In this document: piece by piece, positions 48,280 to 61,500 of the stretch
Position numbering within the stretch: position 1 is the stretch's first letter
Layout: every line of letters starts with the position of its first letter
Assembly: GCF_041381155.1 (NCBI RefSeq)
Contig: NC_091147.1
Location: 14,780,318 to 14,844,317 of the forward strand
Reading direction: 5' to 3'
DNA: 64,000 bases
Source: Argopecten irradians
Lineage: Eukaryota; Mollusca; Bivalvia; Pectinida; Pectinidae
The notes under the pieces: model-generated
The model's database searches: none
The model's input: the letters and a program-made list of their open reading frames with translations, nothing else
Told to the model about the DNA's origin: nothing
Program-made: the position numbers and the translations under genes

Positions 48280-48654
48280 CAATCTGATTAAAATACAGAT
48301 CCTTATTATCACTACGTTGGATAAGAGGATCTGAGAACATCCATTAGGGGTCACGTCAAGATGACCTTTTGAAATAGCACTGCCAGAATCTTGACTGGGG
48401 ACGAAAGAGTTTGAAAAAGCTGTCCAAATTATTTTCGTGTATGTAGTCATCTCGCCCGAAGTGCACAACAAAGCTAATTGCATAGGTATACTGGGGCGAA
48501 AAGACGATTTCAATTAATGCTGTAAGGTGTACAAACTGCATTTGCTCGGAAGTACACGTGGTATAAAGGTCATCTGGACGTGAACCCTTATGGAATATTG
48601 TCAGATCCTCTATTGAACGGAGTGGTTATAAGGATCTGTGTTTTAATCAGATTG
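48280..48654. mobile_element. MITE with ~90-bp inverted arms and 10-bp target duplication
   Basis: CAATCTGATTAAAATACAGA on the left is mirrored by TCTGTGTTTTAATCAGATTG on the right, and similarity extends inward through GAGGATCTGA and CACGTC/GACGTG words for about 90 bp. ATTCATAACG (48270-48279) and ATTCAAAACG (48655-48664) form a 10-bp duplication with one mismatch. This length suggests a Mutator-like mobiliser. Confidence 0.8.
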
Positions 48655-49557
48655 ATTCAAAACGATGATATCGCATAGCAACCTTACATGTTGATAACGC
48701 ACATCACAGTGTATCAATATTTGCCATTACGTGCTCATACAAAATCAGTTCTATTTGGTCAGTGACATTTGAAATCTGATTGGAAGATATATGCTTATTC
48801 TCACTGGTGAGAGGTCATTATGATAATGAAACGGAATCCAGGTACAGTTGTTCAAATGGTGATTTGACTAATCACAGTGTAACGACAATATTTTCAAATC
48901 AAGATTAAATTATTTGTTAAATTTGAAAAAAAAAGTTTTGAAGAACTGCATTATTTACCTACTTGGTAATTAAGACGAAATCATGAAACTTGTAACAAAA
49001 AAAATAATCACTAGTCATGTGTGAAAAACTTTGCCATTTTTAGGACTTTCACATAAAATTGTCATACTTTAAGCTTTAACCCATTGAACAACCGGACCAA
49101 TTTTGATTTCTGATTTTTGGCAAAGTAAATTGTAATTTAAAAAAAAAAAAAAAAAAAAATCAATGGTCATCGTTAATCTGACAGTTACTGACATCCTGTC
49201 CATTTATCAATAAATCCGTATGATTTATAGTGGGGTCAAGGGCGTAGCCGAGACTTGTACTTCTTTCTCCTGGCTTTAAAGGGAGTTAGTAACTGACCAT
49301 TCAACTATATAATATCACCATTGTTAAGTCATACACGAGTTCCATACCGCCATTACAGTAAGGTTGGTGGTTCGAAAGAAATGAAGTAGAATGTAATACT
49401 GTGAACCAACCAATTTTCGCGTGCGGAAATTCAAGGGCGGACAGAAATCGCGAAAATCCCAATGGAAACGCGAGATTGAATAGACGTGAATCAGCTGTTA
49501 GCCATGGAAACGTGAAATTGAATAGCATGGTTGACAGTAATTCGTTAAAAGTGTACG

Positions 49558-52500
49558 TTATACAATTTTCGTAGCTGTGACGTAGTCCTCAGTTTGTGCT
49601 GTTTTAGGTAAGTTCCGCCCCTGTGTGTGGCGGTTTTCATTTTCAGTAATAACGTAGTCCTCAGTTTGTGCTGTTTTAGGTAAGTTCCGCCCCTGTGTGT
49701 GGCGGTTTTCATTTTCAGTATTAGGTAAGTTCCGCCCCTGTGTGTGGCGGTTTTCATTTTCAGTAATAACGTAGTCCTCAGTTTGTGCTGTTTTAGGTAA
49801 GTTCCGCCCCTGTGTGTGGCGGTTTTCATTTTCAGTAATAACGTAGTCCTCAGTTTGTGCTGTTTTAGGTAAGTTCCGCCTCTGTGTGTGACGGTTTTCA
49901 TTTTCAGTATTAGGTAAGTTCCGCCCCTGTGTGTGGCGGTTTTCATTTTCAGTAATAACGTAGTTCTCAGTTTGTGCTGTGTTGCGGTTTTCATTTTCAG
50001 TAATAATGTAGTCCTCAGTTTGTGCTGTGTTGCGGTTTTCATTTTCAGTAATAACGTAGTCCTCAGTTTGTGCTGTTTTAGGTAAGTTCTGCCCCTGTGT
50101 GTGGCGGTTTTCATTTTCAGTAATAATGTAGTCCTCAGTTTGTGCTGTGTTGCGGTTTTCATTTTCAGTAATAACGTAGTCCTCAGTTTGTGCTGTTTTA
50201 GGTAAGTTCTGCCCCTGTGTGTGGCGGTTTTCATTTTCAGTAAGAGCTCTTATATCATTCTCAGAAATGTAGTCGTTGGTGTTCCCGGATGGAAGTAAGG
50301 GCTGTACTTCTCTGGTTTGGTTTTCATTATCGGACATAATATTATTTGCTTCGTTAGATGATAAAAGTGGTTCTTCGCATTGTTCATTGTTCTTATCAAT
50401 TCTAGAAATTTTGTCTTCACTAGAGCTATTTCTATTGTCAACAGTTTCAGTAATAAATCTTGCATCAATCTCGGAATTTAAGTCGTTGGGGTTCTTTGGT
50501 TTTAATAAAGACTGTCCCTCTGTGTCACGGTTTTCATTTTTGGGCATCATATCAGCATTTGTTTCATAACAACACCCTTCCTCGGATGTGCGATCTTCCC
50601 CTGATTTCTTGGAGTTCGATAGCTGATTATTAAATGTCTGATAAAGGTCATCTGTAGTCCAAGTTACTCGCACTCTGCTGTTCGAATTCGGTATGTCCAC
50701 CTTGTCGTATTCCCGGGCAGAAATGTCGATATCGTGCTTTTCATCGGGACTGCTTGAAGGGGTAGGTTGACACGGGCTGCATGCTTTCCCAATGGGGAAG
50801 CATTCATTTCGTCTATTTCCCGATGCATCGGTAAAAACAGATTCCGAACCCTAAATAAACAAAACGGACACATAAATAACTAGATGACCGATGGATGAAG
50901 GTACAGAGATAGTGCTGAAACAGATAAGCCATCACAAATCGGATTTTAAGGACATGCAAAGCCCAGTGGTTCTAGGGAGTAAAAATATACCTTATTGGAA
51001 AACTAATTTCAGAGGTATTTTTTTTTTACGTTCGAATGCTAAACTTTATCTCTCAAGATTTCTCATGGTTTCATTTTCGGACATAACATTATTCGTTTTG
51101 TTAAGATGAAAAAGTTGTTCATTGTTCTTATGAACTCTAGAAATTTGGCCTTGAATAGAGCTATTTCTTCTGTCAACATTTTCATTATAAAATCTTATTA
51201 AGCTATTACCGCAAACTTTTGTGTCATTGCATTAGTTTTCCTGTACGTCTTTCATAAAGCATTTCTTATGAATATGCGGATTTATCATTAATATATGCTT
51301 ATCCGTTCAAAACCACATTTTGCACTAGGCCTGAAGTTGTATTGTTCCAAATAATGATCGTGAAACTTTAGCTATTCTTGACATGGTACATGTACCTGGA
51401 TTGTAAAATTCACATAATAGTGTACTCTGATACTTATATTGGTTTGGTCCTTATTACTTACACTTTGTACATCACTAGGAATAAGAGGGACGTCTATCTG
51501 CTGCGTGTCCTGACGAACCTTCTTATAGTAGCCCCTGAAATGTAAAATCTTTGTAGTAAATTTTCAATAACAAAAGCCTAGGATCTTAAAAGTCCATTTG
51601 ATATTTTGACAGTTAGAATTATGTTTTGATAAAATTATGTATTTTATTTTACGGATATATCCATAGTCCATGTGTCCTGTTGTAATACATTTCATGTTTT
51701 AAATCACTTTCCCGGAATGTATGATATATCGAGAAACCAATATCTCATTGTTTTAATACCACTTTGTATTCTCATGTAAATCTCTTGACATTTTACTTGC
51801 TCCACTGCTTTTTGTTTTTGAATCTCCGTTTTGCTTTATTATTGCAATCTCTGATTTACCTAGTGTAAAATGTGTTACCCTCTTTACTTACAGGATTTTC
51901 TTGCAGGCAATAACTGTACCGATACACACTGTCACAGCACCAATTATAATACCGAGTAGCAGGAAGGTCAAGTAGGTTCCTGGAACTAAACACGTTATTA
52001 AATTATTAGGTACTTCAGTTGTAATTCAGGAATATTGACGACTGTTCTTATAGATGTTTAAGTAATGCGATATTATAGAATAATGTTCATAATTTGTAAG
52101 CGCGTTGTTAATTGATAATCGATTTGTATCAGTTTGATTTTAGTACTAGTGTGGTGGAGTCAAAGAAATAGCCCTGCTTAAATGACCTTAGTTGTTTTGA
52201 AATAGGACATTAAACTTACTCCACCATGTTTTAAAAATCGTAATTCAACTTTATGGCATTGTTTAAGCTGGTATCTTTCTCGAAACATGTGCATTTGTAA
52301 TGTGAAATTGAAATAGGATTTGACGTTAGCCTGTTGATACAATCTATTTTAAGGACCTCCACAAATAAGACGTGTCTTGTAATATGTATGATCATTACAT
52401 GCAGATCAATATCAAACGACGGTCTTATACGCAACAGTTTTCTATCAACTGTGCATGTACAATTTCATTGAGTTTGAAAGGACTGAGTAATCGATTTGTG

Positions 52501-55500
52501 AATACAATGTAGATATGGTATCGATACTTTTTTGTATGTCAGAAATTAAAAACATTTTTATAATCTTTCAACGGTTGCAGAATGCAATCGATGAAATCAA
52601 ACTATCCTCGGTGTCTTTACGACGTTTTCCGGTTTCATGAACTCACCGCTAATAACAAAGTTACGACCTTCACTAGGCCTACTCAGAATTCCATTGAAAT
52701 CCCCCTGGATCCACCAACGATAATGCCCAGCTGTTAGCTCTTTCACGAGGTACGACTTACTCTCCATAGAAACGTTCACTGTAAACAGAAAATTACGGTA
52801 AAAAAATCATGAAATATTTCACCAAAATTGACACTGCGCAAAATAAAAGTTTGCGTTTTTCATTTACTTTATAATCTCCCTTGGAAGGTCTCTTAAAACA
52901 GTTTTGACATTAGACATTTTCTAAGTCGTTTAGGTGCATAGATGATATGCTTTTTTGCAGTTTGTCCAAAGAATATCTTACGTCAATTCATTTGTTATTA
53001 CAATGTATTCTACTATCTTTTAACCATGAACTGTTGTAGATGTTTTGAAATGGATGTTTTTATATATGTTGACGTCATCGAGTTTGTAATACGAAATTGA
53101 AAAAAATCTTCATCAAAACAATGAACTGCATTATCATCTTTTCTCAAAGAGCACGTAAATTGACAAAATCTTGACACGCACCTGTCCTGTTGACCCCATT
53201 CTCATCCATGATGGTGATGATGGCATACTTGGCCAATCCGTAGTTAGGGTTACAGTCTGGGTATGGGACCCAGGAAAACAGGACACCATCGGATGGGAAG
53301 CTCATCGTAGTGTCCATTTTTGTTGTTGGAACTGTGAACGTAAATATTAAACATATGTAGTGATAAACTAGATTTGTAATAGTTCTATTACAATCAGTGG
53401 TGATCCTAATTATTCCATTTAAGGTAATTCGCTCCAGTTTACACTTCTAATGATATTTTGCACACCTTTAGGCTTTATATGCTTCGGGGCTTACATTAGG
53501 TATTTCTGTTAACTCGTACATATTGTTGTGCAACTTGTAAATTGTGGCAAAATATACGGAAAATGTACATTTTAGTAAATAAATCCATAGGGTTCGGAAT
53601 ACATTTCTCTCACCAAATATCGATTCCACTATATTTACTAGTTTCTGTAGCAGATCCAAGGAGCGTTTGTTTGACCGGATTCTACTTTACAAAATCATAG
53701 ATTTTCTCTCTGACAATCAATGCTTGTACACTGTAGCATTTTCCATGAACCAGCTGTTTGGTTAGTTCGATGTTCGTTATGATGCCCAATGTTTCAGTGG
53801 TTTTCAAGCCAGCATTTCAATATTTCTGAAAATTTAAAAATAGACTTACCGCCATATTCCGAGCGTGTGCACGTGCTCCATTTGATGCCCGAGCTAACAA
53901 GTCCTTCGTGTGTTTCCGCCTCTACGGATATTCCGAATCGGTAAAGTTTAAAAGGTCTTGGTAGGGTCAATAGCACACTGCTCTCGTTGGGATAGATCGT
54001 TCGGTTCGTAATTAAAGACTGAAATTGGAATATTGATAGTGTAAAGATTTTCTTATCATTGATATACAATCAAACTTGCCTGAAACGACCACGCAAGATA
54101 CCAGAGAAAAATGGCCTATACAGTCAAGCAGTTTTTATACATGTCAATCTGGGTTATAAATAACCATTTGGGACAACAAGTATTGTTAAGCAGGTGGTCT
54201 TTATACAATGGTGGTCGCTAAGGCAGGTTTCACTGTATAACTATTCTTCTGGACTCCAATAGTAACACACACAGGTAAAGATGTTTCCTTCTAGATGGTG
54301 TAAAACGATGAATCTATTTCAATCAACCCACTTATAAGTAGCGTTCAATATCAAAATGTGATTTCTAGATGTACGCTTTCCCCATAAAGGCATTACATAA
54401 TTTGCTTTTGATATAAACCAAAAAACCTCACCAAACATGTGTAGTTAACGGACGCCATACAATAATGTACGGTATATGCCGAGGCTTTCGAATGGACATC
54501 TTGCCAAGAGAGGGATACCGAAGTGTCGTTAAAGGCATCCACAGTCAATGAGGCCACCTTTTCTGGACCTTCACATAAGAAAGATTAGGCTTAATATTAC
54601 ATTCAAGTCGGCCATAAAATGAAATGAAAGCTTAAGAATGATTCAAAGAAGTATTTTTCAAAATCGAAGGTAACCGTTTCGCCACTGCCATCTTTCATGT
54701 GATGACGCCACAATAATTTGATACAAAAAAATATGCCATACATGGTATTAAAATAGTGACAGATGCAGACGACATTATATGAATAAAGTCACGGGATCAC
54801 GGGAACTACGTCATAAGCACAAGCAGGGGTTAATATATGTAAATATTTACGACTTACGCTCTTTAGAGACAATTACACGGCGGGTCGTGTCTCTTGAACA
54901 TCCAACACTATTACAGGCTTGTAGTAGGATTGATGAAGTTGCGTTTGGAATCGTAGGCAAACTGATTGAAAAACCCTCTGAAGAAATTACTTCCTTTGTT
55001 CCATTTTCATCACTGAGAGTGATATTGTAGAAAAAATCTGGCCCGTTCCGTTGGCAGTAGTTAAGTGGCTATAATAAACAAACAAATTATAGATAATGTC
55101 AGAATAAATTTTAGTGATTTTTCTATACACTACTATGGACATATATTAGATGGTGTCGTGCTCCCTACATTGTGTCCGCTGGGGAGTTATCGCCCTTCAC
55201 CGGATGTGAAGATGAAAAAGAACGCGCTGAATGCAGGAGGACAGCGTTAGTTGGAGAGTGACGGGGACAACGGCTCAAGGAGCGGTGTATCCATGAACTG
55301 TATGTATATGTGTCTTCGAAATGAACTGAAGGAGGTTGCCTAACGTCGTGAACGTGTGTATCAACTGTGATGTCGGTGCATAGGTATTTAGCACGCTGAT
55401 AAGTCAAAGACCCACTATAGACTAATATATAGCGAAAGGTAAGGAACTCCTCCGTGACGCAAAATTGGGTAATTTAGTTCAAAGTGTTGTAATAAATATC

Positions 55501-58500
55501 CAGACCAGATATTTCAACGGCTTTGGTCTTAATTGAAAGTTAAGATGTTACACTTCACGACGATAACAAGAAATCCTACTGAACTTGTCTACTTTTTTCA
55601 CAAACAGCCTCGAAACTTGAAAAATTGACGAATTTCCGTTAGTCGGACACGATCGAGAACATTTTTACAAACGAAAATGTCTATTCGCTACACTGAAAAC
55701 ACGGCAGCCTACAATTACCGGCTTTGACATAAACAAACAACAGGTGAAAACAAATGTATTTACTTGTTTGACGGTTCGTTCAAATCCCCCTCTCGTGGTC
55801 CTTATCTCGTTTTTCAGCGTTAATAGTTATCCGGGTCAGGTTGACTGCCATTTTGCCACTATCTTGAAAGTTATGTTTAGCCTAATCTCATTGGTCGGTT
55901 GGTTTTAGCTTAGCCAATGAGATTAGCTACCTTAACGATGAAAAACGAGATAAGGACCACGAGAGGGGGATTTGAACGAACCGTCAAACAAGTAAATACA
56001 TTTGCTTTCACCTGTTGTTTGTTTATGTCAAAGCCGGTAATTGTAGGCTGCCGTGTTTTCAGTGTAGCGAATAGACATTTTCGTTTGTAAAAAATGTTCT
56101 CGATCGTGTCCGACTAACGGAAATTCGTCAATTTTTCAAGTTTCGAGGCTGTTTGTGAAAAAAGTAGACAAGTTCAGTAGGATTTCTTGTTATCGTCGTG
56201 AAGTGTAACATCTTAACTTTCAATTAAGACCAAAGCCGTTGAAATATCTGGTCTGGATATTTTTTTACAACATTTGAACTAAATCACCCAATTTTGCGTC
56301 ACGGAGGAGTTCCTTACCTTTCTCTATATATTAGTCTATAGTGGATCTTTGACTTATCAGAGTGCTTAATACCTATGGTCGGTGTAATACGCGTGGAACT
56401 GTTGCGACGGCTGTGTGCATGTGTGCACCGTGTGGAAATTGGGTCACAGCGATTATAGTGTTATTGTGTTAACTCGACACCCCCTATTGTTTTGTTATTA
56501 TGTCTAATTAAATGTTAAATGTATCTCAACGTCTCTGTAGTCATTTCATAGTCCAGCTAACAAATATCTTCCAATATACCCAACGAAAGATCCCAAAATA
56601 AATTAGTCTAGGGATAAGGTGAGCGGAATCGTCTTTGGACGTGGTCTGTTTCGCCTCTGCCCCACACTAGATATTTATCTAGATCTTTTTCTCCTGACAA
56701 CTTGGGGGCTCGTCCGGGATATTTTTCATGGGTAAATTGTTGGACTATGAAAGTGACTACAGGTGTTGTACGTTTATATACCTATGCATTAGAATATATA
56801 GTGTTATATATTTGTATAGGTGTAGATAGTCGGTGTATCATGTCACCTCTCTACCGAAAGTTAGACATGAACCCTCAGTAGTAGCTGTAGACTAGCTGAT
56901 AGCATTAGAGAACCATTACAGAGTGTCAAAATAGGTCGGAGTGTATAATATTTATTATGCTATTATTCTGAGAGTCAGGATAGGTTGGGCATATTATTAT
57001 CAATTGTTATTTTGCACTAGAGTGTAGGTTGGTTGCTATGTGTAATCTATCATACTGGACAGGGTACATGTATACATGTCTATTTATAGAAATACTGTGG
57101 ATTTACTGTTATTCTAGACAGGGTAGAATAGGTCGGGTAATATACACAGATATTTTAGACATACTAGGATTAGCGCACAAAAGTGTTTGTGTTTTTTTAG
57201 AGTTCAAGTTCCAGAATTTGTGAAATTTGGATATTTTTGAGTAGAATCCTCATAACCGTGATTATTTGTGGTTTATTTTCCATACTTATATGGTGTAAGC
57301 GACTGGAAATATACCATGGATTACGAAAAGTGGTTAAGTATTGGGGAGAGGCTTGGTTATAAAGAAGCTGAATTACAGCAGTTTGTGGCAGCCAAGGAAA
57401 GGGAGTACTTAGAACGAGAGGAAAGAGCAAGGAGGCGTGAAAATGAGAAGGAACAAAAGGAGGAGGAGTTACGCAAGCGTGAACTTGAGGAAGTGGAGAG
57501 AGATAGACAGTTTCAACTCGAAAAGCTTAGAATGGAGAATGATGTAGAGATGACTAGACTTACGGCAGAACAGGAAAGGAACGAGAGGTCAAGGTCACAT
57601 ACAGAGGAGTCAAGGTCAATGTCATTGCGACCCAAGCTACCAAAGTTTGACGAACAAAAGGATGACATGGATGCTTTTCTTGAACGTTTCGAGAAGTTTG
57701 CTATAGCACAGAATTGGAGTAATGAAATCTGGGCTGTGAGCTTTAGCCCTCTGCTTACCGGAAAGGGACTTCAAGTCTATTCAAGCATGTCATCGACACA
57801 GATCAACGATTATGACGAGTTGAAGAAGGCACTCCTCAGAAGGTATGAGCTAACAGAGGAAGGATTCGTGTGAAATTTAGAGAAGGAAAACCTGAGAAAG
57901 GTGAAACTGCATTTCAGTTTGTGGCTAGATTAACTCGATATCTGACGAGATGGACTCAAATGTCAGAGATTGCGAAATCGTTTGAGGGATTAACAGACCT
58001 GCTAATAAGAGAGCAGTTTATCCAAGCGTGTTCGTCAGACATGGCACTTTTCCTCAAGGAGAGAGCACCTAAGGATGCTCGGGAGCTAACACGACTCGCT
58101 GAACAATATATGGAGGCCCATGGAGGAAATATTGGGAAGTCTAGCAAGGCCACATACAACTCGAGTAAGCCGAACCAACAAGTACGTAATAATAACCCCC
58201 AGCAACAGAAAGCGAATGACAAGACAACAGAAGTGAAAGGTCAGAGGACACGACTCTGTTTCATTTGTGAAGGTCATATCGCGAGAGATCATGCAGATAG
58301 AGGCAAGATAGGATCAAGGCCTAACAAAGGTGGTCAGAGTAAGGACACCAACAAGGCAGCACTTTGTAAATCTACACAGAAGGAGAGGGCTGTAACAGAT
58401 GATTGTATTAGGAGTGAGATTCACAGTAAGAAAGATTCAAGCACAGCGATAATGGGACGTATACGACTGGAAAACAGTGGAATGCCTGTTCAGCTTGGAT

Positions 58501-61500
58501 ACGTGGGAGATCACCCGGTGCAGGTTTTAAGGGACACAGGTTGTAGCAGCGCAGCTGTTAGGGAAGCACTCGTAAAGCCTGACCAGATGACCGATCGCGA
58601 ACTCTCATGTATACTGATTGGTGGAACAGAGCGGAAGTTCAGACTGGCTAAGATTGATGTTGATACCCCTTTCTATGTAGGAGAGTTAGAAGTAATGTGT
58701 ATGAAGGATTTAATCTACGATCTCGTGATCGGTAACGTGGACGAGGCAAAGTTAACAGCGGATGTTGATTGGAGGCCGCGTTCAGAGGAATGCAAGTCAG
58801 CTGCTGTAATGACCAGGACTGAAGCAAAGAAGGAGAAACAAGCTATAAGGCCGTTGAACGTCCAAGTGAAGGAGATTGAGCTTGTCGGACTTAAAGGACT
58901 AGAGAAAGCCCAAAAGGCAGACAAGTCACTGGCCAAGTGGCCGAGATAGCGAAAACCAAGGGAGACAACCCCGGTAATAAGTACCGAATGGAGATGAAGG
59001 ACAACATATTGTATCGTTTCTACAAACAGAAGAGAGGAGAACTGATTGAGGAGATACGACAGATTGCTGTTCCACAGACATATAGAGGGTAAGTCATGTC
59101 ACTTGCACATGAGTCAATTGTCGGAGGACATTTAGGTGTACAGAAGACTATCGACAGGGTTTCAACAAGTTTCTACTGGCCGGGTATGGTCAGCGATGTA
59201 ACACGCTACTGTCGATCTTGCGATATATGCCAAAAGACAACACCGAAGGGCAGGGTTACCAAGGTACCGTTAGGAGAAATGCCATTAATTGAGGAACCAT
59301 TCCAACGTGTAGCGGTGGATTTGATTGGTCCGATTTATCCGGCATTGGAGACTAAAAACCGTTACATACTGACAGTAGTGAATTATGCCACTAGATACCC
59401 TGAGGCGATAGCATTACCAAAGATTGAGACAGAGAGGATAGCAGAAGCGCTCCTGGAAATATTTTGCAGAGTTGGTTTCCCGCAGGAGATACTTAGTGAC
59501 AGAGGGACACAGTTCACCTCAGGACTAATGGAGGAGGTGTGTAGACTGGTGCCAGTCAAACAATTATTCACGACGCCTTACAATCCCAAATTTAACGGCT
59601 GGTGTGAGAGGATGAACGGAGTTCTGAAGAGCATGTTAAAGAAGATGTGTCAAGAACGACCAAAGGATTGGGACCGATATATCCCTGCAGTATTATTCGC
59701 TTACCGGGAAGTCCAACAAGCGATTACCGGATTCTCACCGTTTGAACTTTTGTATGGGAGAACAGTTCGCGGGCCCATGCAGGCGTTAAAAGGAATCTGG
59801 ACAGATGAGGCTAACGAGAAGTCTGAAACAAGGAACACTTACCAGTATGTTCTCAACCTTAGGGACAGGTTAGAAGAAACCTGCAAGATAGCTCGTGAGA
59901 GTTTACGCCAATCACAAGGATCGTACAAACACCACTACGACAAGAAAGCTAGGAATCGCCAACTTGAAGTCGGACAGAAAGTACTGGTGTTATTACCTAC
60001 TGACAACAACAAACTTTTGCTTCAGTGGAAGGGGCCATTCAACATAGTAGAAGTTGTGAACCAAATGAACTATAAAGTTGAGGTTGGTGGTAAAGTGAAA
60101 GTATACCATGTGAACTTGCTAAAGCATTATGTTGAAAGAAAGGACAGCAAAGAACAGAATGAGGCAAATAGTGAAGCAGGGTCAGCAGGAATATAGCAGC
60201 AGGGATAGCTGTTATCGAGGAGGAGGATGCAGTTGATTGCGGAGCAGTGGATGACGAAAATCTGTTAGAGCTTGGAAATTTCTCCGGGAAAGAGAATTTT
60301 AAAGATGTCCAGATAAGCGAGGACTTAACGGAGGAGCAGCGATCACAAGCGATTGCACTTCTAGAGGAATTTCAGGATATGTTCACCGATATACTTGGAA
60401 CGAAACATTTACAGGAACACCGGATCGAGACAACCTGTGATGATCCGATAAGAGTCAAACCGTATCCCATTCCTTATGCTAAGCGGAAAGAAGTCCAAGA
60501 AGAAGTAAGGAAAATGGTGGAAATGGGTATAGTCGAACCATCGACATCAGCGTACAATGCACCAATTGTCATTGTAAAGAAGAAGGACCAAACCAACAGG
60601 GTTTGTATTGACTTTCGTAAGTCGAATGCCATTACGCGATTTGATCCTGAGCCAATGGGAGACATTGAGGATATAATGACGAGACTCAACAAGGATAAAT
60701 TCTTCTCAAAATTCGACTTGAGCAAGGGTTACTGGCAGATACCAGTGGAGGAGAATTCGAGGCACATGACTTCCTTCTCGACCTCGGAAGGATGTTACCA
60801 ATTTCGGAAATTACCATTCGGTCTTGTTAACTCAGGAGCCACATTCAACCGTATGATGAGAAAGATGTTTGATGGAAGCAAGAACACCGACCACTACGTA
60901 GATGACATACTTGGTCACAACCACACCTGGAAGGAACACATTGAGGATCTACGGGATCTCTTTGCAAGGATTCGAGACGCGAATCTAACAGTTAGGCCTT
61001 CCAAGTGTATGATCGGCTACAGGACATAAGGATTTGTAGGACACACCGTGGGCGCAGGCACAATCGCCATGGAGGATGATAAGTTGGAAAAGATCCGCGA
61101 CGCTCAACAGCCAAAGACGAAAAAGCAAGTCAGAGCTTTCCTTGGACTCGCCGGGTATTACCGGAAATTTGTACCAAATTTTGCCGATGTCGCGAAACCT
61201 CTATCAGAACTCACCAAAAAGGACCGGCCGAATCAAGTGGATTGGGGACCACAAGAGAAAGACGCGTTCAGGTGTCTCAAGGACCTCCTTACCCAGGCCC
61301 CGATTGTACGGTTGCCAGGTCTTTTCAAAACTTTTATCGTGCAATCAGATGCCTCAGATACTGGTTTAGGTTGTGTTTTACTACTAGAACACGCTGATGG
61401 TATATTTCCAGTCGCCTACGCAAGTAAGAAACTACTTGATAGGAAAAGAAACTATTCAGTAATTGAGCGAGAGTGTCTTGCTATTGTGTTCGCTATTAAG

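Larger units (their letters stand above)
44591..49557. other. Gene-free interval between UPF3 and the cytokine receptor
   Basis: The UPF3 3' UTR probably ends near 45010-45030. I found no exon with family resemblance on either strand up to the receptor stop codon. Recognisable content is three MITE copies and one large palindrome, listed separately; the rest is AT-rich, including an A-tract at 49140-49159. The two genes are tail to tail. Confidence 0.6.

Noticed and set aside
49545-50234. Long open frame of 229 codons (repeated KMKTATHRGGTYLKQHKL) overlapping the receptor tail
   Set aside because: It is the same minisatellite read in another frame. It stays open only because all units are multiples of three and lack stops. 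The receptor frame joins cleanly by splicing to the TM exon, so that frame is the real one.
50276-50569. Plus-strand 97-codon ORF opposite the receptor tail
   Set aside because: It is the antisense shadow of the tail exon, with no family match or splice sites.
57268-57560. Glu/Arg-rich coiled-coil ORF as a host gene
   Set aside because: It lies directly downstream of the LTR primer site and continues into gag-like sequence, so it belongs to the retrotransposon.
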